Shown: positions 40,388 to 48,048 of the stretch, piece after piece
Numbering within the stretch: the first letter of the stretch is position 1
Layout: each line of letters begins with the position of its first letter
DNA from: Sphaerisporangium krabiense
Lineage (GTDB): Bacteria; Actinomycetota; Actinomycetes; Streptosporangiales; Streptosporangiaceae
NCBI RefSeq assembly: GCF_014200435.1
Contig: NZ_JACHBR010000003.1
Span: forward strand, 1 to 64,000
Reading direction: 5' to 3'
DNA length: 64,000 nt
Made by a program: the position numbers and the translations under genes
The notes under the pieces: model-generated
Databases searched by the model: none
Told to the model about the DNA's origin: nothing
The model's input: only the letters and a program-made list of their open reading frames with translations

Positions 40388-41566
40388 ATGGAACCGGCGG
40401 GCATGGCGGGCGCGGTGCCGTCCACCCTTCCCGGCCCGGTCAGGCGGGCCCTGCTGGCCCCTCTGGTGGACCACCACTGTCACGGCGTGCGCGGCGGCGC
40501 GCTGTCCCGCGCGGCGTACGAGAGGCTCATCGCCGGGGCCGGCACGCCGCCGGCCCCGGGCACCACCCACTTCGACACCCCCGCCGGCACCGCGGTCCGC
40601 CGCTGGTGCGCCCCCGTGCTCGGCCTGGAGCCGCACGCCCCGCCCGCCGTCTACCTCGCCCGCCGCGCCGAGCTCGGCGCCGAGGAGGTCAACAGGCGGC
40701 TCCTGCGGGCGGCCGGGGTCGTGGCCTTCCTGGTGGACCCCGCCGAGGCCCCGGACGAGACCCTGAGCGCCGCCGAGATGGGACGGCTCGGCGGGGCCGC
40801 CGCCGACGAGATCCTCAGCCTGGAGACCGTCGAGGAGGAGGTCGCCCGCGAGGACCCGGCCGCCGCCGGATACGCCCGCGCCCTCGAGGAGCGCCTCGCC
40901 GCCCTCGCCGGCGGCGCCGTCGCGCTGAAGTCCGCCGTCCCCGGCCGCCGCGGCCTCGCCTTCGACCCGGCCCGCCCCGCCCGCGCCGCGGTCGTCGCCG
41001 CCGCGGGCCGGCGGCTCGCCGCCCCCAAGGAGCCCCTCGACGACCCCGTCCTGCTGCGCCACCTGCTCTGGACCGCGGCGGCCGTCGCCCGCGAGCACGG
41101 CCTCCCGCTGCAGATCCACACCGGCTACGGCGCCCCCGGGGACCAGGGGCGCGACCGCGGGTACGGCGGGCGCGACCCGGCGCTCGCGGCGGGCCTGGCC
41201 GAGGCGCTGCACCCGGCCGGGGTGCCGCTGATCCTGCTGAACTGCCACCCCTACCACCGCGGCGCCGCCCACCTGGCGGCGGTCTTCCCCCACGTCTACC
41301 TCGACCTCGCCCCGCCCGGCCCCGCCGCGTCCCCGGCCTCAGCGGTCGGCGAGCTGCTGGACCTGGTGCCGTACCACAAGATGCTGTTCGGCTCGCACGG
41401 CCGCGGCCTCGCCGAGAGCTGCCACCTCGGCGCCCTGCACTTCCGCCGCGCCCTCGCGCGGGCGCTCGCCGCCCGGCTGGAGCGGGGGGAGTGGGACGCC
41501 GCCGGCGCCGCCCGCGTCGCGCACATGATCGGGTCGGACAACGCCCGCCGCGTCTACCGCCTCTGA
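40388..41566 (+). CDS. Amidohydrolase-family protein (FluG N-domain-like)
   Basis: A 392-residue TIM-barrel hydrolase. LVDHHCHG near residue 28 is the first metal motif, LPLQIHTGYGAPGDQ carries a later histidine, LILLNCHPYHRGAA another, and MLFGSHGRGLAESCHLG ends the barrel where the family usually has an aspartate. It resembles the amidohydrolase domain fused to glutamine synthetase in fungal FluG and found alone in actinobacteria. Substrate unknown. ATG 40388 follows GGGGGAGG. Confidence 0.7.
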   Translation: MEPAGMAGAVPSTLPGPVRRALLAPLVDHHCHGVRGGALSRAAYERLIAGAGTPPAPGTTHFDTPAGTAVRRWCAPVLGLEPHAPPAVYLARRAELGAEEVNRRLLRAAGVVAFLVDPAEAPDETLSAAEMGRLGGAAADEILSLETVEEEVAREDPAAAGYARALEERLAALAGGAVALKSAVPGRRGLAFDPARPARAAVVAAAGRRLAAPKEPLDDPVLLRHLLWTAAAVAREHGLPLQIHTGYGAPGDQGRDRGYGGRDPALAAGLAEALHPAGVPLILLNCHPYHRGAAHLAAVFPHVYLDLAPPGPAASPASAVGELLDLVPYHKMLFGSHGRGLAESCHLGALHFRRALARALAARLERGEWDAAGAARVAHMIGSDNARRVYRL

Positions 41567-41633
41567 ACGCGCCCGGCCGGGCTCAAGTACGATGGCCGCG
41601 GCCATCGACGGGCGGACGAGGGGAGCCGTTGGC

Positions 41634-42344
41634 GTGGAATTCGTGAGCGACGTGACCGTGGAGCTGGTCCGGCACAGCGCCGCAGACTCCGACGTGGTGT
41701 GGGCCGCCCGGGTCTCCACCGCGGGGGAGCAGTCCCTGGAGGCCCTCCACCAGGATCCCGAGCGCTCCAAGGGCCTGATCAACTTCCTGATGCGGGACCG
41801 CCACGGCAGCCCCTTCGAGCACAACTCGATGACCTTCTTCATCAGCGCCCCGATCCTCGTCTTCCGCGAGTTCCACCGCCACCGCGTCGGCTGGTCCTAC
41901 AACGAGGAAAGTGGTAGATATCGGGAGCTTCAGCCGGTTTTCTACGTGCCGGGGCGGGAGCGGAAGCTCGTGCAGCAGGGCAAGCCCGGGCGGTACGACT
42001 TCGTGGCGGGGGACGACGAGCAGTACAAGCTCGTGACCGAGGCCATGGAGGACTCCTACCGCCACTCCTATGAGGCCTACCAGGAGATGCTGAAGGCCGG
42101 CGTCGCCCGCGAGGTGGCCCGCGCGGTGCTGCCGGTCGGGCTGTTCTCCTCCATGTACGCCACCTGCAACGCCCGGTCGCTGATGCACTTCCTGTCGCTG
42201 CGCACCAAGGACGAGCGGGCCACGGTGCCCTCGTTCCCGCAGCGCGAGATCGAGATGGTCGCCGAGAAGATGGAGGCGCTCTGGGCGGGGCTGATGCCCC
42301 TCACCCACGCGGCCTTCAACGCCTCGGGCCGCGTCGCCCCCTGA
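41634..42344 (+). CDS. thyX: FAD-dependent thymidylate synthase
   Basis: A 236-residue ThyX. It methylates dUMP to dTMP with methylene-tetrahydrofolate, FAD and NADPH. The diagnostic RHRxxSxNExSxRY motif is read as RHRVGWSYNEESGRY (about residue 85). SPFEHNSMTFFI and the C-terminal ARAVLPVGLFSSMYATCNAR are also typical. GTG 41634 lies eight bases after AGGGGAG. Confidence 0.93.
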   Translation: MEFVSDVTVELVRHSAADSDVVWAARVSTAGEQSLEALHQDPERSKGLINFLMRDRHGSPFEHNSMTFFISAPILVFREFHRHRVGWSYNEESGRYRELQPVFYVPGRERKLVQQGKPGRYDFVAGDDEQYKLVTEAMEDSYRHSYEAYQEMLKAGVAREVARAVLPVGLFSSMYATCNARSLMHFLSLRTKDERATVPSFPQREIEMVAEKMEALWAGLMPLTHAAFNASGRVAP

Positions 42345-42650
42345 TCACAGCGCCGGCAGCACGTACACCTCGGCCCCGGGGGGCAAAGCGCAGGCCAGCC
42401 CCCCGAGGCGCCGGGCGTTCTCACCGCAGACGAACATGCTGATGTGGCGGCGGATGCCGCCGTGCTCGTCGCACAGGCGTTTCTCCAGCATGGGGTGGGT
42501 GCGGCGCAGGGTGTGCAGGGCGGCGCCGAGGGTCGGGTGACCCTGGTCGGAGTCCGCCACGGCGAACACCCGCACCTCGGTCGCCCCGCTGCCCCAGTGG
42601 CCGAGCACGCTGGGCAGCACGAACGTCACGAGCGTGACCGGCTTGGCCAT
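42345..42650 (-). CDS. MoaD/ThiS-like beta-grasp protein lacking the C-terminal GG
   Basis: A 101-residue protein with the ubiquitin-like beta-grasp pattern of MoaD/ThiS: LGAALHTLRRTHPMLEKRLC, then HISMFVCGENARRLGGLACA and GAEVYVLPAL. Functional sulfur carriers end in Gly-Gly for adenylation; here the chain stops at LPAL. It therefore cannot be activated in the usual way unless the sequence is a pseudogene end. It has no own ribosome site: its ATG (42650) is five bases after the stop of a 27-codon upstream frame. Function unknown. Confidence 0.6.
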   Translation of the reverse strand: MAKPVTLVTFVLPSVLGHWGSGATEVRVFAVADSDQGHPTLGAALHTLRRTHPMLEKRLCDEHGGIRRHISMFVCGENARRLGGLACALPPGAEVYVLPAL

Positions 42651-42655
42651 GGGAG

Positions 42656-42739
42656 TCAGCGGGCGGCCGGCGTGGCGAGGGGGACCGGGGAGGCGGGGGG
42701 AGAGGTCCGCCTGGGGTCGGCGGCGGGCGTGCCCTGCAT
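42656..42739 (-). CDS. Upstream 27-aa reading frame of the beta-grasp gene
   Basis: ATG 42739 follows GGAAGG and encodes MQGTPAADPRRT followed by a proline/alanine-rich end. The stop is five bases before the next ATG, so translation of the beta-grasp gene probably depends on it. It may be a leader peptide rather than a functional protein. Confidence 0.4.
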   Translation of the reverse strand: MQGTPAADPRRTSPPASPVPLATPAAR

Positions 42740-42968
42740 GATGGCCCTTCCTTTCGCGGTGCCGGGGCCGCGTGGCGTCGCCGCCGTCCCCCGTCACGGC
42801 GCGGCGCGGCCCGGCCGACATGTCGGCCGCTGCGCGCGGATCGGCATCATCGTGTCACGTCGCCGGGGCTCCCGCCGGGCTCCCGGCGATTTGGTAGGCA
42901 GATCGCCCGGATCGTCCTCCGATAAGTGGTTGCCCGCCGCCAGGGGCCGCGCCGGGGCCAGGCGGCGC

Positions 42969-44087
42969 TCATGGATCGCGGACCGGATCCCGGTGGATGC
43001 GCGAGGGCGGCACGCCGTCGTCCTCGAGCTGCCGCACGGTCTCGCAGACCATGGCGGGCGGGCCGCACACGTACACCTCGTGCTCGGTCCAGGAGTGGAA
43101 GCGGCGCACGGCGTCGGGGAGCGTGCCGCGCATGCCGTCGTAGCCGGGCTCGGCCGACACCACGGGCACGACCCGCAGCCAGGGGTACTCGGCCTCCATG
43201 CGGATGAGGTCGCCGAGGTCGTACAGCTCGGCGGCGGTGCGGGCGCCGAAGAGCAGGTGGATGTTGGGGCGCCGGCCGGAGGCGATGACGTGCTCGACGA
43301 CGGCCTTGAGCGGGGCGAGGCCGGTGCCGCCCGCCACGCAGAGCAGGCTGCGGGAGTTGCCGGCGCCCGGCGGCGCCATCGTGCCGACGGGCGGCCCGAG
43401 CAGGACGGCGTCGCCGACGCGGGTGCGTGAGACCAGGGTGGTGCTGACCCAGCCGCCGGGGACGGCGCGCACGTGCAGGCGGAGGGTGTTGTCGTGGCGG
43501 GGGGCGTTGGCGATGGAGTAGGTGCGCCAGACCCTCGGCCAGCGGCTGGTCTGCACGTTGACGTACTGGCCCGGGGTGAAGGGGAACGGCGCGCCGGGGC
43601 GCAGCGTGAGGACGGCCACGCCCGGGGCGCGGGTCTCGTGGTCGACGACCTCGGCCGTCCACCAGGCGGGGGAGGTCCCGGCGTCGGCCTCGGCGGCCTC
43701 GATCATCATGTTGGCCGCGGCGGTGTAGGCGGCGGCCCAGGCGGCCTCGACCTCGGGGGTGAAGCCGTCTCCGGCGAAGCGCCGGATCGTGGCCAGCAGG
43801 GCGTTGCCCACCGCGGTGTAGTGCTCGGCCAGCACGCCGTACTTGCGATGGTCCCTGCCGAGTTGCCCGAGATAGCAACGCAGGCCGTCGGGGCTGTCCA
43901 GGCTCCAGACGACGCGGGTGAGCGCCCCGAACAGGCGGTCCCGCTGGATGTCCATGGCGGGCGGGAAGAGCCCCCGCAGATGGGGACTCTCGGCGAACAG
44001 CCGTCCGTAGAAGTACGCGGCGGCCTTGCCCATGACGGGCTCGATCTCAGAGAAGCTTTCCTTGACGAGACGCGGATTCAACGACAT
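42969..44087 (-). CDS. Flavohaemoprotein-type globin reductase
   Basis: A 372-residue protein. The globin domain (about 1-135) starts SLNPRLVKESFSEIEPVMGK, with KYGVLAEHYTAVGNAL carrying the proximal histidine. The FAD domain (about 140-240) has the RTYSIANAP flavin motif. The NAD domain (about 245-370) has CVAGGTGLAPLKAVVEHV and EVYVCGPPAMV. It probably oxidises nitric oxide to nitrate or transfers electrons to haem. A long AT-richer intergenic region lies upstream. Confidence 0.85.
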   Translation of the reverse strand: MSLNPRLVKESFSEIEPVMGKAAAYFYGRLFAESPHLRGLFPPAMDIQRDRLFGALTRVVWSLDSPDGLRCYLGQLGRDHRKYGVLAEHYTAVGNALLATIRRFAGDGFTPEVEAAWAAAYTAAANMMIEAAEADAGTSPAWWTAEVVDHETRAPGVAVLTLRPGAPFPFTPGQYVNVQTSRWPRVWRTYSIANAPRHDNTLRLHVRAVPGGWVSTTLVSRTRVGDAVLLGPPVGTMAPPGAGNSRSLLCVAGGTGLAPLKAVVEHVIASGRRPNIHLLFGARTAAELYDLGDLIRMEAEYPWLRVVPVVSAEPGYDGMRGTLPDAVRRFHSWTEHEVYVCGPPAMVCETVRQLEDDGVPPSRIHRDPVRDP

Positions 44088-44635
44088 TTATCGACGCCAC
44101 CCTAATAGACCGGAAACGCGCTCCGGTCTTGTCGTGCCACCTCCTGACGGGTCCGGGTCGGTGAGCGTCCGGCGGCCCCGGCTCGGCCGATCGCTCGAAA
44201 TGGAGTCTTCCATTCCGTCATGAGCGTCACAACCGTTTCACCACAAGGTGACGGGAAAGCGAACCGTTCGTAATTGGGCATTGATTCTCCGTAATGGCGG
44301 ATCGGGACGGCGGAAAACACCCGGGAAAACGAGAGGCCCCTTCGGCTTCGCCGTCGCCATTCACGCGCTCGCGCGTCGCGGTCGTGAGAAATCGTGAATC
44401 CGTTTCCGATCCGCCTCTCCGCCCGCCGCGGCGCCGTGCCGGGCGCCGCGGAGGGGCGGCGGGGGGGCGGGCCTTGTGTGACGGGTGGGACCAGTGAGGC
44501 CGGTGAGACGGGACTGATACCCGGGATACGCGACATACCGGAAAAGTTCTGCGCCATGATGGGGTCTGCCACCGCTACTGGGCTGGGTGCCGCCGCAGGG
44601 TGCGGCACGACCGTGCGCGAGCCCCTGGAGAACGC
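44088..44635. other. Divergent intergenic region without a recognised gene
   Basis: About 550 bases between the flavohaemoprotein and amidotransferase-like genes. The half nearest the globin gene is comparatively AT-rich (44200-44300) and probably holds its promoter. I see no conserved RNA or coding pattern. Confidence 0.5.
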
Positions 44636-45322
44636 ATGCCCCGACCGCTCATCGGTATCACCACATACTTCGACGCCGCCCGCTGGGGCACCTGGGTCCG
44701 CGAGGCCGCGATCTCGCCCCCCGCGTACGCGAAGGCGGTGGACAAGGCGGGAGGCGCGCCCGTGCTGATCCCCCCGCTGAGCCTGGGGGCCGTCGACGGC
44801 TACGTGCGCGGCCTGCAAGGGCTGATCCTCGCCGGCGGCGTGGAGGTGGATCCCGCGCTCTACGGCGAGCAGTGGGACGAGCGGGTGGACGAGCCGCAGC
44901 CGCGCCGCGACCGGTTCGAGACGGCCCTGGCCAAGGCCGCCATCGAGGCCGACGTCCCGGTCCTCGGCGTGGCGCGCGGCATGCACGTGCTGAACGTCGC
45001 CCTCGGCGGCTCGCTGATCCGGTGGCTGCCCGAGGCCGTCCACCACGACCGGCACGGCCAGACGGCGCCGCACGCCATCCAGGTCAGCGTGTCCAGCAAG
45101 GTCGGCAAGGCGATCGGCGACCACATCGAGGTCTCCACCCCCCACCACCAGGCCGTGCGGCGGCTCGGCGCCGGGCTGATGGCCGTCGCCTGGGCCGACG
45201 ACCAGATCGTCGAGGGCGTGGAGCTGCAGGGCCACCGGTTCTGCGTCGGCGTCCAGTGGCACCCCGAGCGCGGCGACGACAACCGCCTGGTGAACGCGCT
45301 GGTGGAGGCCGCCCTCGCCTGA
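44636..45322 (+). CDS. Class-I amidotransferase-like (peptidase C26) protein without catalytic cysteine
   Basis: A 228-residue protein with the peptidase C26 / gamma-Glu-GABA hydrolase fold: IGITTYFDAARWGTW, GLILAGGVEVDPALYGEQ, RDRFETALAKAAIEADVPVL, and the histidine/glutamate strand VGVQWHPERGDD. The nucleophile elbow, normally GICRGMQ, is GVARGMH. Residue 113 is alanine, encoded by GCG at 44972-44974, so the normal thiol mechanism is impossible. It is probably a binding or regulatory pseudo-enzyme, or uses different chemistry. ATG 44636 follows TGGAG. Confidence 0.8.
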   Translation: MPRPLIGITTYFDAARWGTWVREAAISPPAYAKAVDKAGGAPVLIPPLSLGAVDGYVRGLQGLILAGGVEVDPALYGEQWDERVDEPQPRRDRFETALAKAAIEADVPVLGVARGMHVLNVALGGSLIRWLPEAVHHDRHGQTAPHAIQVSVSSKVGKAIGDHIEVSTPHHQAVRRLGAGLMAVAWADDQIVEGVELQGHRFCVGVQWHPERGDDNRLVNALVEAALA

Positions 45323-45351
45323 CCGCGGCGGGGCGGCGTCCCCCGGCCCGA

Positions 45352-46533
45352 TCAGAAGCCGCGCGGCAGCCCCAGAACCTGGGTGGCGAGGTAGTTGAGC
45401 AGCAGCTCCTCGGTGACCGGCGCCACCTTGCCGATCCTGGCGTCCGCGAGCAGCCGCGCCACCGGGTACTCCAGCGAGAAGGCCATGCCGCCGTGGGTCT
45501 GGAAGGCGTGGTCGGCCGCCTCCCAGGCCGCCTGGGAGGCGGCGAGCTTGGCGATGTTGGCCTCGGTCGCGCAGGGCCGCCCCCGGTCGAACAGCCAGGC
45601 CGCCTTGTGGAGCATCAGCCGCGCCAGCTCGATCTGGGCCTTCACCCGCGCCAGAGGGAAGGCGATCGCCTGGTTGGCGCCGATCGGGCGGCCGAAGACC
45701 TCCCGCTCCTTGGCGTAGGAGACCGCGACCCGCAGCGCCACCTCCGCCCCGCCGAGCGCGCTCGCCCCGAGCAGGATCCGCTCGGGGTTGAGGATGTCCC
45801 ACAGCACGGCCGCCCCCTGGTCCACCTCGCCGAGCACGTCCCGCTCCGGCACCCGCAGGTCGTCGAGGAAGACCATGTTCGACGGGGTGGTGTTGGCGCC
45901 CATCTTCGGGATCGGCCGGTAGGTCAGCCGTCCCCGCGCCACCGCGTCGGGCACGTTCACCAGGAACACCGTCAGCCCGTGGGTGCGCGGCCTGGCCTCG
46001 GCCGCCGGGACGGTCCTCGCCACCAGCAGCATCCAGGCGGCCCGCTGGACCCCGGTGATCCAGACCTTCTGCCCGTTGATCACGAACTCGCCGCCGTCGC
46101 GCCGCGCGAACGTCGAGATCGCCAGCGAGTTGGACCCGGCGTCGGGCTCGGTGAGCGCGAAGCACGTCTCGACCTCGCCGCTCGCCATGCCCGGCAGCAG
46201 CGCGGCGCGCTGCGCGGCCGAGCCGTGGCGCGCGACGGTCAGCGCGCCGAACCCGGGGGTCAGCACGTAGGTGAACGCCGACCCGCCCGCCGCCCCCGAG
46301 GCCGCCAGCGTCTCGGTGGCCACGGCCAGCTCCAGCAGGCCCTGCCCGCCGCCCCCGTACTCCTCCGGCACCGCCAGGCCCAGCCAGCCGCCTTCCGCCA
46401 GGTCCGCCCAGACCTCCTCCGGCCAGCGTTTCTCGGCCTCGCACCGCTGCCAGTAATCCATGTCGTAGCGCGCGCACACGGCCGCGACGCCCTGCCTTAC
46501 CGCCTCGGCGCCGTCCGGAAGCGTGAAGTCCAC
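45352..46533 (-). CDS. Acyl-CoA dehydrogenase
   Basis: A 393-residue FAD flavoenzyme oxidising acyl-CoA to enoyl-CoA. It contains CFALTEPDAGSNSLAIST (FAD contact), INGQKVWITGVQ, PERILLGASALGGAEVAL, and THGGMAFSLEYPVARLLADA at the C-terminal signature. The usual catalytic glutamate region reads LEYPVARLLADARIGKV. Start GTG 46533. It stands alone, and its fatty-acyl substrate is unknown. Confidence 0.88.
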   Translation of the reverse strand: MDFTLPDGAEAVRQGVAAVCARYDMDYWQRCEAEKRWPEEVWADLAEGGWLGLAVPEEYGGGGQGLLELAVATETLAASGAAGGSAFTYVLTPGFGALTVARHGSAAQRAALLPGMASGEVETCFALTEPDAGSNSLAISTFARRDGGEFVINGQKVWITGVQRAAWMLLVARTVPAAEARPRTHGLTVFLVNVPDAVARGRLTYRPIPKMGANTTPSNMVFLDDLRVPERDVLGEVDQGAAVLWDILNPERILLGASALGGAEVALRVAVSYAKEREVFGRPIGANQAIAFPLARVKAQIELARLMLHKAAWLFDRGRPCATEANIAKLAASQAAWEAADHAFQTHGGMAFSLEYPVARLLADARIGKVAPVTEELLLNYLATQVLGLPRGF

Positions 46534-46605
46534 GGCGATCTCTCCGTTCCCCTGCGACCCGTCGGGGGCGACATGCTAGAACGGCGCCCGGCCCGCGGGC
46601 GAGGG

Positions 46606-47214
46606 TCAGGCGCGCGGCCGCCTGGCGTGGTAGACGAACGCGGGCGGCAGGTTCGCCCACACCGTGCGCCCCGCCACGACCTCCTCGAACGTCTCCAGCA
46701 GCCGGCGGCGGAACCGCAGGGCCGGCGGCAGCGCGCGGGCGTGCACGTAGGCGAAGGTCGTGAACGCCCCGCCCTTCACCAGCACATCGCTGATCGCCCC
46801 GAGCAGCCGGTCCTGCAGCGCGCCGGGGAAGGCCGCCCACGGCAGCCCGCTGACCACCGCGTCGGCGTGGTCGAGGCCGTGCTCGGCCAGCAGCCGGGGC
46901 AGGTCGGCGGCGTCGGCGACCACGACCGTCGCGCCCGGGTGGCGCCGGGCCAGCCGCGTGGCCAGCAGCGGGTTGATCTCGACGGCCAGGTGGTGACCGC
47001 GGCCCGCCAGGCGGCGCTGGATCTCGCCGGTGAACACGCCCGTGCCGGGCCCGAGCTCGACGATCACCGGGTCGCCGCGCTCCGGCACGGGCGCCGACAC
47101 CACGCGCGCCAGGCGCAGGGAACTCGGCGCCACCGCGCCCGTCGTGGCGGGCGAGCGCACGAACTGCCGGAAGAACAGGGCGGTGTCATTGGCGTCCTCG
47201 ACGTCATCGGCCAT
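46606..47214 (-). CDS. SAM-dependent methyltransferase (phospholipid N-methyltransferase-like)
   Basis: A 202-residue class-I methyltransferase. Motif I is VELGPGTGVFTGEI (about 51-64), with GHHLAVEINPLLATRLARRH and VVADAADLPRLLAEHG after it; AVVSGLPWAAFPGALQDRLL matches the PmtA/rRNA-dimethylase-like family. It lies divergent from a CDP-alcohol transferase, which favours a role on phospholipid head groups (inference). ATG 47214; GGAGG lies only one base upstream. Confidence 0.75.
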   Translation of the reverse strand: MADDVEDANDTALFFRQFVRSPATTGAVAPSSLRLARVVSAPVPERGDPVIVELGPGTGVFTGEIQRRLAGRGHHLAVEINPLLATRLARRHPGATVVVADAADLPRLLAEHGLDHADAVVSGLPWAAFPGALQDRLLGAISDVLVKGGAFTTFAYVHARALPPALRFRRRLLETFEEVVAGRTVWANLPPAFVYHARRPRA

Positions 47215-47373
47215 GCCTCCGACCCTAGAGAACCCCGGGGGGTGCTCGCTTCCCCCGTTCGGCCGATCTTGTCGGGTGTCCCGCCTCGCCCCTGGGGAGG
47301 AGGAGCCGCCCCGCCACTGCGCGCCCGGCCCCGGGTAGGGTCGGCAGCAGGTTCGGCGGGAGGGGAGCGACCG

Positions 47374-47952
47374 GTGAGATCGGCCGAGGACCGCGTCTGG
47401 ACGGTTCCGAACGCGCTGAGCATGCTGCGGCTGCTCGGCGTGCCGGTGTTCCTGTGGCTCGTGCTCGGGCCTAAGGCCGACGGGTGGGCCCTGGCGCTGC
47501 TCATGGCGGCGGGCCTGTCGGACTGGCTCGACGGCAAGCTGGCCCGCGCCTTCAACCAGACCAGCAGGCTCGGCAGGCTGCTGGACCCGCTGGCCGACCG
47601 GCTCTACATCCTGGCCACGCTGATCGGCCTGACCGTGCGCGAGGTCATCCCCTGGTGGCTCACCGCGCTCCTGGTCGGCAGGGACCTGGTGCTGCTGCTC
47701 GGCGTGCCCGTCCTGCGCCGGCACAACCTGGGGTCGGCCCTGCCGGTCCACTTCCTCGGCAAGGCGGCGACGGCCGGCCTGCTGTACGCCTTCCCGCTGC
47801 TGTTCCTGGCCTCCCACGCCGGCTGGTACGCCGACGCCGCCCGGATCATGGGATGGGCCTTCGCCATCTGGGGAACAGGTCTGTATTGGTGGGCGGGGGC
47901 GCTGTACGTGGTTCAGGGACGCCGGCTCATCGAGGCGGCGGGCCGGGCATGA
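47374..47952 (+). CDS. CDP-alcohol phosphatidyltransferase
   Basis: A 192-residue membrane enzyme with about five helices. The catalytic DG-x2-AR-x8-G-x3-D-x3-D signature reads DWLDGKLARAF, then SRLGRLLDPLADR (about 50-76). It transfers a phosphatidyl group from CDP-diacylglycerol to an alcohol such as glycerol phosphate or cardiolipin precursor. GTG 47374 follows GGGAGGGGAG. It lies 97 bases upstream of the nucleotidyltransferase. Confidence 0.88.
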   Translation: MRSAEDRVWTVPNALSMLRLLGVPVFLWLVLGPKADGWALALLMAAGLSDWLDGKLARAFNQTSRLGRLLDPLADRLYILATLIGLTVREVIPWWLTALLVGRDLVLLLGVPVLRRHNLGSALPVHFLGKAATAGLLYAFPLLFLASHAGWYADAARIMGWAFAIWGTGLYWWAGALYVVQGRRLIEAAGRA

Positions 47953-48048
47953 TCGCACCGGGCGGCCCGCCTGCGCGGCATCTCACCGCGATCATCCGCG
48001 TGCGCGCGGCCGCGTGCCCACCGTGACGCTACCTCCGGAGGGTGATTC

